A stretch of 64,000 nt of DNA, taken from NCBI GenBank assembly GCA_964577295.1, contig CAZNYN010000007.1, positions 7,107 through 71,106 of the forward strand, read 5' to 3'. Each line of letters begins with the position of its first letter. Positions within the stretch are counted from its first letter, which is position 1. The DNA is from CAZNYN01 sp964577295 (GTDB lineage Bacteria > Synergistota > Synergistia > Synergistales > Synergistaceae). Below are positions 52,524 to 61,268 of the stretch, in pieces. The notes under the pieces are model-generated. The model was not told where the DNA came from, did not search any database, and was given only the letters and a program-made list of their open reading frames with translations. Both the position numbers and the translations under genes were made by a program.

Positions 52524-53705
52524 ATGAAAGAAAACAGTAAAATCAGCCTCATACTCATACTCAGCGACGGAATCCGCGGCCACCTTAATCAGAGCCGCGG
52601 TGTCGCCCTGTGGCTTTCCGAACTTACCGGGGCTGAGATTTTAGAGTCGGAAGTCCCGATTCTGAGCGGAGCTGCAAAGAGCCGCTCAAGAAGTGCAGCA
52701 AGGAAGCTCACTGCCGGAAACAGACGCGATGCGAGAGAGTGGCTCTCCATGTCTAACGGAGATGCTCTGGTCAGAAGGGTAGGACAGTGGTTTGCCGAGA
52801 GAAACATAAGAGAGGGCACTCATGAAGTCCTTATACTGTCGGCCGGAAGTTCTCCCGCTCCCTACAACCTGGCATTGGGCTATATATGGCGCTGTGCCTG
52901 TGCGACAATAATGACACCGAGCGCCGTAGGAACAGAACCCTTCGATTACGCTATAGTCCCCGAACATGACTATCCCGACAGAAAGCCAAACATATTTGTC
53001 ACTCTTGGCTCTCCGAATTCCGTCGTAAAATCAAATCTCGAAAAAGAGGCGCGAAAACTGCTTGAGGACTATCCATCTGCTGCGGAGAAAATATGGTCGA
53101 TTCTCATAGGCGGAGACGATGCAAACTACACAGTCTCGCCCGAATGGATAAAAAAAAGCGTTGGCAAAATAATGGCAAAGGCGGAAGAAGAAGGTGTCGA
53201 CCTCTACATAACGACATCAAGACGCACCTCTCACGAGGCGGCAAAAACTCTAAAGACTCTCGCCTCTCACTCCGATGCCGTAAAATATCTGCTCATAGCG
53301 GAAGAGGATCCATTTAACCCCATACCTGCGATGCTCGGTTTTTCGGACGAGATATTCTGCACGGAGGACTCCGTAAATATGGTTTCCGAGACAATCACAG
53401 GCGGCCAGAGACCTATCCTTATGAGAGTCGAACACAAAAAGGGAATAAAAAGCATGCTTCAAAAGGCTACATCCTCGCTTGTAAACGCCGGAGCCTTAGA
53501 TCCGAAACTTCTATGGGGCATACCGAAGTTTGATGCGGTCTTCGAACATTTTTCACGCCACGGAGCACTTATCGAATTTGAAGAGTGGATGACATTAAAA
53601 GACTCATCTCATTATGATGATACAGATACGGAAGATGCCAGCATGAGAGAAGATTTTAACGAGGCAAAGCGAGCGGCAGAGTGGATCTTTGATAATTGGA
53701 ACTAA
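52524..53705 (+). CDS. ELM1/GtrOC1-like protein (DUF1022 type)
   Basis: 393 aa resembling the 'mitochondrial fission ELM1' family, which is widespread in bacteria with lipopolysaccharide and has a GT-B glycosyltransferase-like layout. Visible blocks: SDGIRGHLNQSRG near the N-terminus, LIGGDDANY, ITTSRRTSHEA, and the C-terminal sugar-nucleotide-like EDSVNMVSETITGG. One base after kdsB, last gene of the operon. Position suggests a sugar transfer in core assembly; biochemical role unknown. Confidence 0.8.
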   Translation: MKENSKISLILILSDGIRGHLNQSRGVALWLSELTGAEILESEVPILSGAAKSRSRSAARKLTAGNRRDAREWLSMSNGDALVRRVGQWFAERNIREGTHEVLILSAGSSPAPYNLALGYIWRCACATIMTPSAVGTEPFDYAIVPEHDYPDRKPNIFVTLGSPNSVVKSNLEKEARKLLEDYPSAAEKIWSILIGGDDANYTVSPEWIKKSVGKIMAKAEEEGVDLYITTSRRTSHEAAKTLKTLASHSDAVKYLLIAEEDPFNPIPAMLGFSDEIFCTEDSVNMVSETITGGQRPILMRVEHKKGIKSMLQKATSSLVNAGALDPKLLWGIPKFDAVFEHFSRHGALIEFEEWMTLKDSSHYDDTDTEDASMREDFNEAKRAAEWIFDNWN

Positions 53706-53805
53706 AAAAATAAGCTAAACGGGTATTTTCCCAGATTGCGCGCGAAGATAAAACTGTTAATATCATCCGTGCGCATTTACGGAAATAACGGAAAGGAATG
53801 ATTTG

Positions 53806-54960
53806 ATGAAAAAACTTCTGACAGCGGTGATGATGTTTGCACTCCTAACAGCCGCGTCCACAACGGCGTTTGCGGCGGAAAAGGCCGTATCATCCGACAA
53901 AAAGAACGAAGCGGCAGAGGCAATAGCGGAAATCACAAAAGCCCCATCATCACAGGACACGAAAACCGCCGGAAAAACAGCGGAGAAAAAGCCTGAAACC
54001 ACAGCAGTCAAGCCTGCGGCAGACAAACCCATCTCAGCAGACAAGGCTGCGGCATCGGCAGATAAAGTACAGGATACAGCGGCAGTAGTCCGCCCCATCA
54101 AACCGTCGCCGATGCAGGCGGGAGACCCCGAAACAGAAGAGAGCACGCTTGTAACGGCTGAATGGCTCTTGAAAAATAAAAACAACGTAATCCTCGTTGA
54201 CGCACGCCCCGAAAGCCTCTACATCGGAGGTCACATCCAGGGAGCCGTAAACGCATCATGGACATACTTTGCCAATATGTCTGCTCCGACGGGAAGCATG
54301 AAATACGGAACAATATACGCGCCCGCAACAATGGGCAAGAGAATAGGAGCTCTCGGCATCAACGGAAAAAAGACAGTAATTGTTTACGATGATGCCGGCG
54401 GCTGGGGACAGAGCGGCTGGACGTTATGGATTCTGCGCATGAGCGGTGTCAAAAATGCCAAAATACTTGACGGCGGACTTACTGCGTGGAAGACTGCGGG
54501 CGGCAAAACAGTAAAGACAAAGAGCTCAAACAAAGCAGTACCATTTGCCATCAAAGCATACAAATCTCACTATCTTGTAAATACAGAGTGGATCAACAAC
54601 AACTTGGGCAAAGAAGGACTTGTGGTGCTTGATGTTCGGACACCTGCCGAATATGAGGGCAAAATACGCCCATTCCAGGAAAAGAGAGCCGGACATCTCC
54701 CCGGAGCTGTTAATATAGAGATGAGCAACTTCGTAACCTCAACCTATAATTTCAAGGAAGAGGCGGAGATAGCGGAGCTTCTGAAAAATGCAGGAATAAC
54801 TCCCGATACGGAAATAGTAGTTTATGACACGGCCGGAGTCAGAGCCGCATTTGTCACTATGGCGCTTCGTTATGCGGGTTTCCATAAGTCACAGTGCTAC
54901 GATGAAGGCTTCCAGGCATGGGCCGGAGCAAAACATCTTCCCATCGAAAAAGCTGAATAA
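53806..54960 (+). CDS. Secreted tandem rhodanese-like protein, catalytic Cys absent
   Basis: 384 aa. Signal peptide (KKLLTAVMMFALLTAASTTAF, cleavage near residue 23), then an Ala/Lys/Asp-rich low-complexity linker (about 25-100), and two rhodanese domains (about 110-230 and 245-384). Domain markers: VDARPESLYIGGHIQGAVN, LDGGLTAWK; LDVRTPAEYEG, RAGHLPGAVN, YDEGFQAWAG. In the second domain the active-site loop reads VVYDTAGVRAAF: Asp341 replaces the catalytic cysteine. Sulfurtransferase activity is therefore doubtful. Exported, location periplasm inferred. Confidence 0.88.
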   Translation: MKKLLTAVMMFALLTAASTTAFAAEKAVSSDKKNEAAEAIAEITKAPSSQDTKTAGKTAEKKPETTAVKPAADKPISADKAAASADKVQDTAAVVRPIKPSPMQAGDPETEESTLVTAEWLLKNKNNVILVDARPESLYIGGHIQGAVNASWTYFANMSAPTGSMKYGTIYAPATMGKRIGALGINGKKTVIVYDDAGGWGQSGWTLWILRMSGVKNAKILDGGLTAWKTAGGKTVKTKSSNKAVPFAIKAYKSHYLVNTEWINNNLGKEGLVVLDVRTPAEYEGKIRPFQEKRAGHLPGAVNIEMSNFVTSTYNFKEEAEIAELLKNAGITPDTEIVVYDTAGVRAAFVTMALRYAGFHKSQCYDEGFQAWAGAKHLPIEKAE

Positions 54961-54990
54961 GATACGGCAGACAATAAAATAAACTAAAAT

Positions 54991-55031
54991 AAAAGCAGGG
55001 CGGAGATTGGCGCAGTCTCCGCCCTGCTTTT
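54991..55031 (+). terminator. Intrinsic terminator after the rhodanese gene
   Basis: Sixteen-bp perfect stem (54991-55006 with 55016-55031), nine-base loop and T-rich tail. Confidence 0.92.
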
Positions 55032-55179
55032 ATTTTGAGCAAATTTGCCTCGGCAGAAAACTCGAGTTTCTCAGGCGGGCGAAATAATATATAATAATGT
55101 GACGCTTATGGAAGTATACACTACGGCAAAAACACAAAAATCTTAAGAGATATTTTCGTCTTAGGCTGGAGGAATGGAT

Positions 55180-56031
55180 ATGGCTGATGTTTTAAAAGGT
55201 GCTCCCGTTGCAGAGGCTTTGGCGGAGCTTTTGAAAGAACGTCTCTTAAGGCTCGAGGCAAAAAATACTCTCCCCACTTTGGCTATATTGCGTGTCGGTG
55301 AGCGCAGCGACGATTTAGCTTATGAACGCGGAGCGACAAACCGCTGCCGCAAAGTCGGAGTCGCGGTGCGCAGCATAGCTCTTCCCTCTGATTGCTCAAG
55401 GAGCGAACTCTTAGGCGCAGTAAGGGAGATCAATGAAGATGCCTCCATACACGGCTGCCTTCTGCTCAGACCTCTCGCCGACAAGGAGGACGAATATGCC
55501 GCCTGCTCTCTGCTCTCTCCGGATAAGGATGTTGACGGCATAACAGATGTATCCCTTTGCACTGTTTTTAAGGGTAACGGTGCAGGATTCCCGCCATGTA
55601 CGGCTCAGGCCTGCATCGAAATACTTGACCATTACGGCTATTCGCTGAAAGGCAAAAGCATCGCCGTTATAGGCAGAAGCCTTGTCGTGGGGAAACCTGT
55701 CTCCATGATGCTCCAAGCGCGCAATGCAACAGTGACAATGTGCCATACAAAGACAGAAAATCTGCCGTTAATATGCCGTAATGCGGACATAATTATCTCT
55801 GCGGCAGGCAAGGCAGGAATAATCGATGAAAGATTCACAAATCCGAACCAGGTTGTCATAGATGTGGGCATAAATGTAGACCGCGAAGGAAAACTCTGCG
55901 GCGACGTTCTATTTTCATCTGTCGAACCTAATGTTGCTGCTATTACTCCCGTTCCCGGCGGGGTAGGAACAGTCACATCAACAGTGCTTGCAAAGCATGT
56001 GATAGAAGCTGCGGAGAAAAGCATCTCATAA
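55180..56031 (+). CDS. folD: FolD-type methylenetetrahydrofolate dehydrogenase, cyclohydrolase residues missing
   Basis: 283 aa from ATG 55180 (GGAGG seven bases upstream; ATG 55174 abuts the site). NADP-binding GRSLVVGKPVSMML, KDVDGIT and PVPGGVGTVTSTVL identify FolD. Of the residues used by E. coli FolD for cyclohydrolysis, Tyr50 is kept (Tyr48) and Asp121 is kept (Asp119), but Lys54 is Ala52 (in AYERGATNRC) and Gln98 is Leu96 (in GCLLLRPLA). The dehydrogenase may thus need a separate cyclohydrolase. TATAAT at 55090-55095 may be its -10. Confidence 0.92.
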   Translation: MADVLKGAPVAEALAELLKERLLRLEAKNTLPTLAILRVGERSDDLAYERGATNRCRKVGVAVRSIALPSDCSRSELLGAVREINEDASIHGCLLLRPLADKEDEYAACSLLSPDKDVDGITDVSLCTVFKGNGAGFPPCTAQACIEILDHYGYSLKGKSIAVIGRSLVVGKPVSMMLQARNATVTMCHTKTENLPLICRNADIIISAAGKAGIIDERFTNPNQVVIDVGINVDREGKLCGDVLFSSVEPNVAAITPVPGGVGTVTSTVLAKHVIEAAEKSIS

Positions 56032-56061
56032 AATTATAATATTGTTCCTCTTGCAGAATAA

Positions 56062-56097
56062 ATCCCCTTGCCCTGCTTATAAAGCTGGGGAAGGGGA
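56062..56097 (+). terminator. Imperfect hairpin after folD
   Basis: Fifteen-base arms (56062-56076 and 56083-56097) with two mismatches; no T-run follows, so termination is uncertain. Confidence 0.35.
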
Positions 56098-56196
56098 TAT
56101 CATGCGGCTGGCTGCATGGGTGAAACTGAATAATAGAAACGGTTTGACCTGTGTGGGGTATTTGCCGTCCTTTGAAAAATTACACTTTATCGGCTG

Positions 56197-57177
56197 TTAA
56201 TATTTTTTTAGAATTTCTTTCAGCTTATTTTCGTCTATATTGCCGCCGGAGATGACGATGCCCGTTTTGCGTCCGTTCGGCCGAACTTTTCCCTTGAGCA
56301 GAGCCGCGACTCCGACAGCTCCTGCGCCTTCGACTATCTGATGGTGCTCTCTGTGCAGGAACGCTATCGCTTCAGCTATGTCATCTTCCGTAACTTCGTG
56401 TATGCCCGTGACACGTTCTTTTGCCAGAGAAAGCAGGCTCTGAGGGATATATCCCGCCAAACCGTCCGCCAAAGTTTCCAAATACGTTACCTCTTTGACC
56501 AAACCATCCGCCCATGATACGACCCATGGATTTGAGGCTTCAGACTGCACTCCCCAAATTTCCACATCGGGGTTCACTGCTTTTGCCGCGATGGCTATGC
56601 CGTTCATCAGTCCGCCGCCGCCGGCTGGAACTATCAGAAGCTCTGTGTCGGGCTCATCCATAAACATCTCAAGCCCCGCAGTGCCCTGCCCGGATATAAC
56701 AGAGGCATCTTCAAAAGATGATATGTACGTCATCATCTTTTCGTCCGCATATCTGTGGGCTGTGGATTCCGCAAAGTCGTAATCTCCGTCGCAGACCGAC
56801 AGAGTTACAAATTCCCCTCCGCGCCGCGCGATAGCTTCCTTTTTCGTCTCAGGGCAGGCTTTAGGCACAAAAATGATAGTCTTTATTTTGAGTTCTTTTG
56901 CCGCCAGAGCTACTCCTTGTCCGTGGTTTCCGCTGGAACACGTCACAACGCCTTTCTCGCGCTCTTCCTGTGAGAGCAGGTTCATCTTATACAGAGCGCC
57001 GCGCAGTTTAAAAGAGCCGCAAAGCTGCTGATTCTCCCATTTGATGTAGACAGGAGCCTGTGCAATCTCGCTCAGTGCGTATGAGTATTCGGTGGGGGTG
57101 TGACGTACTCTTTTGCTCAAAAAACGGTATGCTTTCATTACATCCGTAAAAGAAGGATTAATCGGGAGATCTTTCAT
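56197..57177 (-). CDS. Threonine ammonia-lyase / PLP-dependent beta-family enzyme
   Basis: 326-aa fold-type II PLP enzyme. The PLP lysine is in CGSFKLRGALYK, the phosphate loop is PAGGGGLMNG, and SSGNHGQGVALAA and the C-terminal ISGGNID are typical of catabolic TdcB-type threonine/serine dehydratases. No ACT regulatory domain, so not feedback-inhibited as the biosynthetic IlvA. ATG 57177 has AGGTGG five bases upstream. Makes 2-oxobutanoate from threonine; divergent from homoserine dehydrogenase. Confidence 0.88.
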   Translation of the reverse strand: MKDLPINPSFTDVMKAYRFLSKRVRHTPTEYSYALSEIAQAPVYIKWENQQLCGSFKLRGALYKMNLLSQEEREKGVVTCSSGNHGQGVALAAKELKIKTIIFVPKACPETKKEAIARRGGEFVTLSVCDGDYDFAESTAHRYADEKMMTYISSFEDASVISGQGTAGLEMFMDEPDTELLIVPAGGGGLMNGIAIAAKAVNPDVEIWGVQSEASNPWVVSWADGLVKEVTYLETLADGLAGYIPQSLLSLAKERVTGIHEVTEDDIAEAIAFLHREHHQIVEGAGAVGVAALLKGKVRPNGRKTGIVISGGNIDENKLKEILKKY

Positions 57178-57212
57178 TAAAGCCACCTGCTTTTCATAGA
57201 ATTTGCAAATAT

Positions 57213-57221
57213 ATTATACCA
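57213..57221 (-). promoter_or_regulatory. Extended -10 promoter of the ammonia-lyase gene
   Basis: On the minus strand TGGTATAAT (57221-57213), 36 bases before the start codon. The matching -35 region falls inside the left arm of an inverted repeat. Confidence 0.55.
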
Positions 57222-57235
57222 TTGGGGAGATGTAA

Positions 57236-57273
57236 AGTCTGTTAGGGTAAAATGTTCTTTTGCCTAACAGACT
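57236..57273. repeat. Perfect 11-bp inverted repeat in a divergent promoter region
   Basis: AGTCTGTTAGG (57236-57246) and CCTAACAGACT (57263-57273) with 16 bases between. It covers the -35 area of the ammonia-lyase gene and lies 119 bases before homoserine dehydrogenase. No T-run adjoins, so an operator is more likely than a terminator. Confidence 0.6.
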
Positions 57274-57391
57274 ATGGGAAAAATATTTTCGGTGTGTGAA
57301 CGATATTCCATTATTACGAGCTTAGCGGTAAAATAGCAAAACGTGTTTGCATTCTGCATTAATGCTTTTGCCTATATAAAGGAGAATCGAG

Positions 57392-58417
57392 ATGAAATTA
57401 CTATTTATTGGTTTTGGCAATGTCGCTAGGGAGATGGCGCGCATATTTTCCGAAAGAGCATCGTATCCCAATTTGCAGCTTGCCCCGACAGTGGTCGGAA
57501 TTTTTACGGCTCGTCACGGCGGCATAGAAAACCCAAACGGAATAAACCTGGCAGCCGTGCTTAAGAATCTCAAAGAGAACGGCAGACTGACGAGAGACGG
57601 AATAGGCCTGTCTGCCCTTACGCCGCTTGAGGCGGCAAGGACTCTTGACTATGATGTGCTCGTGGAACTTTCATCTCTGTCGATCAAAGACAGAGGCGAA
57701 CCTGCGATATCCCACATTAGGGCTGCGCTTGAAAGGGGAAAGTCGGTAGCTTCCGCAAATAAAGGGCCGGTATCATTCGCATATTCCGATCTTATGGAGC
57801 TTGCCCGCAAAAACAATGCGCACTATCTCTTTGAATCGGCAGTCATGGACGGAGCGCCTCTTTTCAACCTTGCGCAAAGGTGCATGAAGGGTGCGTCAAT
57901 AAAAGGATTTTCAGGTGTCCTAAACGGGACGACAAACTTCATCCTCTCATTCATGGAGAATGGAGGCACGTTCGCAGAAGGAGTAAGAAAAGCCCAAGAA
58001 GAAGGCATCGCAGAAGCAGACCCGACAATGGACACGGACGGCTGGGATCCTGCGGCAAAGACAGCCGCCATTGTAAATGTGCTTATGGGCGGCAGCATTA
58101 CACCTTTGGATGTTGAACGGGAAGGAATTGCGGACATAACGCCGGAAATGGCTCAGGATGCGGTAAAACGCGGGAAGCGCCTTAAGCTGATATGCAGAGG
58201 CGAACTTAGAGATGGAACGGTAAAGGCTTCGGTAAAAGTGGAAGAAGTTGAACGAAGTGACATATTCTCCATGATATCCCACTTCGGTGCGGCTGTGCGC
58301 CTTGAATCCGACCTCCTCAATGCCAATACCATCGTTCAGGAAGATCCCAAACTTCTTGACACTGCCTTCGGAGTAATAGAGGACATCATAACAATATCGC
58401 AAAAAACAAGCCTTTAA
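57392..58417 (+). CDS. Homoserine dehydrogenase
   Basis: 341 aa. Rossmann start LLFIGFGNVAREMARIF, then SANKGPVS, the catalytic domain with GFSGVLNGTTNFIL, EADPTMDTDGWDPAAKTA, which is the homoserine dehydrogenase signature. The C-terminal ACT domain is missing, consistent with a short form insensitive to threonine. Reduces aspartate semialdehyde to homoserine, or works in reverse. Good AAGGAG site. Confidence 0.9.
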   Translation: MKLLFIGFGNVAREMARIFSERASYPNLQLAPTVVGIFTARHGGIENPNGINLAAVLKNLKENGRLTRDGIGLSALTPLEAARTLDYDVLVELSSLSIKDRGEPAISHIRAALERGKSVASANKGPVSFAYSDLMELARKNNAHYLFESAVMDGAPLFNLAQRCMKGASIKGFSGVLNGTTNFILSFMENGGTFAEGVRKAQEEGIAEADPTMDTDGWDPAAKTAAIVNVLMGGSITPLDVEREGIADITPEMAQDAVKRGKRLKLICRGELRDGTVKASVKVEEVERSDIFSMISHFGAAVRLESDLLNANTIVQEDPKLLDTAFGVIEDIITISQKTSL

Positions 58418-58494
58418 ATACCGCATTAAGCGTATGTGGAAACTTGTCGACAGATTACAATGTATTTATGATATTTTGACTGAGGAGTGACATT

Positions 58495-59568
58495 ATGACA
58501 TATCCGATTCTAAGAGTCGATTTAAAGAAAATAAAGAAAAACGGCGAAGTTTTAATCAGAGAATCAAAGAAAAGGGGAGTCTCCCTCTGGGCTGTATCCA
58601 AAGGAATCTCCGCATATCCCGAAATAGCCGCCGCCTACAAAGAAGCGGGCTTTAAAGTCATAGCGGACAGCAGAACGGAAAACATACGCAAAATGAAGGA
58701 AGCGGGAGTTGAATCCGACTATGCCCTCATCCGCATACCCATGCTCTCGGAGCTTGAAGACGTAGTTGAACTCTGTACATACTCCCTTGTCTCGGAGCTG
58801 GCCACAATAAAGCGCATATCCGAGATTTGCGAGGCAAAAGGCAAAGAGCACAGCTGCGTCCTCATGTTTGACATGGGAGACCTGCGCGAAGGCTTCTGGT
58901 TCACCGAGATAGAAGATCTCGGACATGAGCTCAAAAACATATCGCCGCTGCTCAAAATAGCGGGCGTGGGAGCAAACTTTTCCTGTGCGAGCGGTATTCT
59001 GCCCTCCTATGAAAATATGAGCCTGCTTGCCGAATACGGCGAAATGCTGGGAACGATTATGGGTGAAAAACTGCCTATAGTTTCGGGCGGAGGCACATGC
59101 TCCTTCGTCAGAATGCTCGAAGGCACTATGCCGGAACGTGTAAACAACCTTAGAATAGGAGAGGCATTGCTCCTCGGAAGTGACACATCGTTTGGCATGA
59201 ACATCAATCTTCTCACGCAGCAGACGATGAAAATAGAGGCCGAATTTGTAGAAATACGCAAAAAGCCCACTCTTCCGATAGGTGAAGTGGGACATGACGC
59301 ATTCGGCAACGTTCCTGTCTTTGAGGACAGAGGAGACCGTCTGCGCGGAATACTTGCGATAGGAAAGCAGGATGTGAGGATAGAGGGCCTTGTTCCTTCA
59401 GACCCCAGAATGCAGATAATCACAGCCTCAAGCGACCATTTGCTTGTCGACATTGAAGAGTGCGGCGGCGAATACAAATTGGGAGACATAGCCTCCTTCT
59501 ATCCTGACTATACGTCAATGTTATCTGCTTCTACTTCACCATATGTCACAAAGGTGTTTGAATCGTAG
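58495..59568 (+). CDS. Ornithine/alanine-racemase-like PLP protein (Orr family)
   Basis: 357 aa. Fold-type III barrel: VDLKKIKKNGEVL at the start and the PLP lysine in LWAVSKGIS, with MFDMGDLREGFWF and VSGGGTCSF. This pattern matches the ornithine racemase (Orr) branch of clostridial ornithine fermentation rather than biosynthetic alanine racemase. Downstream lies an antiporter-like carrier as in those clusters. The remaining ornithine-fermentation genes are not in the window, so the substrate is inferred. Confidence 0.82.
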   Translation: MTYPILRVDLKKIKKNGEVLIRESKKRGVSLWAVSKGISAYPEIAAAYKEAGFKVIADSRTENIRKMKEAGVESDYALIRIPMLSELEDVVELCTYSLVSELATIKRISEICEAKGKEHSCVLMFDMGDLREGFWFTEIEDLGHELKNISPLLKIAGVGANFSCASGILPSYENMSLLAEYGEMLGTIMGEKLPIVSGGGTCSFVRMLEGTMPERVNNLRIGEALLLGSDTSFGMNINLLTQQTMKIEAEFVEIRKKPTLPIGEVGHDAFGNVPVFEDRGDRLRGILAIGKQDVRIEGLVPSDPRMQIITASSDHLLVDIEECGGEYKLGDIASFYPDYTSMLSASTSPYVTKVFES

Positions 59569-59602
59569 CAATTTATCACTGTAAATAACTAAAGCACAGG
59601 AA

Positions 59603-59639
59603 AAAAAATCCGCAGCCCTTGAACGGCTGCGGATTTTTT
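59603..59639 (+). terminator. Intrinsic terminator
   Basis: Fifteen-base perfect arms (59603-59617 and 59625-59639), A-run and T-run, so possibly bidirectional. Confidence 0.92.
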
Positions 59640-59721
59640 GTGTACTTTTAAATAAATAGTCTTGTTTTACTAAAATGTGCGATAAACTAAAAGTACAATA
59701 AGGGAAATACATTAAAAAGAT

Positions 59722-59750
59722 TTGTTAAAATACAAAGTCAATGATATAAT
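59722..59750 (+). promoter_or_regulatory. Promoter of the NhaC/YuiF-like carrier
   Basis: TTGTTA (59722-59727), 17 bases, perfect TATAAT (59745-59750) with TGA extension. Confidence 0.75.
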
Positions 59751-59794
59751 CTTAGTCGCTGTAAATATCTTTATACAAAATCAGGAGGTATATT

Positions 59795-61102
59795 ATGTTA
59801 TTGACTAACCCGGTAGTAGTATCAGTAGTTGTAATGATTGCTCTATGCCTTATCAACCTCAACATTGTACTTGCTCTTTTAATAGCGGCAGTGGCCGCCG
59901 GTATTGCAGCAGGAATGCCGATCCCGGATGTAATGTCTACACTTATAAGCGGAATGGGCGGAAACTCAGAAACAGCTTTGGCATATTTCCTTCTTGGAAC
60001 ATTTGCCGTCGCAATCAATAAAACAGGTCTTGCCACTGTTGCCTGTATGAGAATCGCGAAAGTTGTAAAAGGGCGCAAGATGATTTTAATATTCTTGCTC
60101 GCAGGCATCGCATGCCTCTCACAGAACCTTGTTCCCGTTCACATCGCGTTTATTCCCATTCTTATTCCCCCTCTTCTCTATCTCTTTAACCAGCTCGGCG
60201 TCGACCGTCGTCAGGTTGCGTGCGCTCTCGCTTTCGGACTTAAGTTTCCCTACATTACTCTTCCTATAGGTTTCGGACTGATTTTCCACGGAATTTTGGC
60301 CTCGGAGATGGGCAGAAACGGTGTGGAAGTCGCTAAAGAGGGAGTCTTCCACTACACAGGGATTATCGGACTCGGAATGGTAGTAGGTCTTCTGATAGCG
60401 GTATTCTTCTCCTACAACAGGGCAAGAAAGTATGAGAACAAGCCTATTCTCGGAGGTACTGACGAAGTAATAGAGGATCGCTTCACAAAAACACACATGC
60501 TTGCGACACTTGCGATACTTGTGGCATTTGCGGTTCAGCTCTGGGCAGGTTCTCTTCCCTTGGGAGCTCTTGCGGCAATAGTCGTAATGATTGTGACAGG
60601 CGCTCTTAAATGGAAAGATGTCGACAACAGCTTCATGGGCGGACTTGAAATAATGGGGCTTATCGCATTTGTAATGCTTATCGCTGCTGGCTACGGCAAT
60701 GTGCTCCGCGAGACTAAGGCCGTTGACCAGCTTGTAAGCAGCGTCGTCGGACTTGTCGGAGGCAGCCCTTTCTGGGGAGCTTTCCTTATGCTTATGGTCG
60801 GACTTCTCGTAACAATGGGAATAGGCACATCATTCGGAACGATACCGGTAATAGCCGCAATTTACTGCCCTCTCTCAATGGAACTTGGCTTCTCTGTAGG
60901 AGCTACGGTATGCCTTATAGCGGCTGCAGCGGCTCTCGGTGACGCCGGTTCTCCCGCTTCCGATACAACGCTCGGGCCCACGGCGGGACTTAACGCGGAC
61001 GGACAGCATAATCACATTTGGGACACATGCGTCCCCACGTTCCTTCATTACAACATTCCCATATTTATAGCCGCAATGATAGGAGCACTTGTTCTTTATT
61101 AA
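59795..61102 (+). CDS. Na+/H+ antiporter family carrier (NhaC/YuiF-like)
   Basis: 435 aa, about eleven membrane helices. Resembles the YuiF-type ion transporter group annotated as Na+/H+ antiporters or histidine permeases. Notable segments are CLSQNLVPVHIAFIPILIPPLL, LKFPYITLPIGFG and the C-terminal AAALGDAGSPASDTTLGPTAG. Follows the ornithine-racemase-like gene across a terminator and has its own promoter. An amino-acid/cation exchange role is inferred. Confidence 0.83.
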   Translation: MLLTNPVVVSVVVMIALCLINLNIVLALLIAAVAAGIAAGMPIPDVMSTLISGMGGNSETALAYFLLGTFAVAINKTGLATVACMRIAKVVKGRKMILIFLLAGIACLSQNLVPVHIAFIPILIPPLLYLFNQLGVDRRQVACALAFGLKFPYITLPIGFGLIFHGILASEMGRNGVEVAKEGVFHYTGIIGLGMVVGLLIAVFFSYNRARKYENKPILGGTDEVIEDRFTKTHMLATLAILVAFAVQLWAGSLPLGALAAIVVMIVTGALKWKDVDNSFMGGLEIMGLIAFVMLIAAGYGNVLRETKAVDQLVSSVVGLVGGSPFWGAFLMLMVGLLVTMGIGTSFGTIPVIAAIYCPLSMELGFSVGATVCLIAAAAALGDAGSPASDTTLGPTAGLNADGQHNHIWDTCVPTFLHYNIPIFIAAMIGALVLY

Positions 61103-61140
61103 AATTAAATTTTTGGCAAAATAACATTGAATTACAAAAT

Positions 61141-61181
61141 AAAACGGCTCTTTTTCCGTAAAATCGGCGGAGAGCCGTTTT
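61141..61181 (+). terminator. Intrinsic terminator
   Basis: Eleven-base perfect arms (61141-61151 and 61171-61181), 19-base loop, T-rich tail. Confidence 0.82.
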
Positions 61182-61268
61182 GTTTATTTTATTTTTGTAA
61201 ATATATTGCAAAACTCATATATAATGGTCTGCATGACCTAAAAAAAATCTTGAAGGGACAGGAGATTT

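Noticed and set aside
58564..59295. Open frame of 243 codons antisense to the racemase-like gene
   Set aside because: Shadow frame, no motif or start site.
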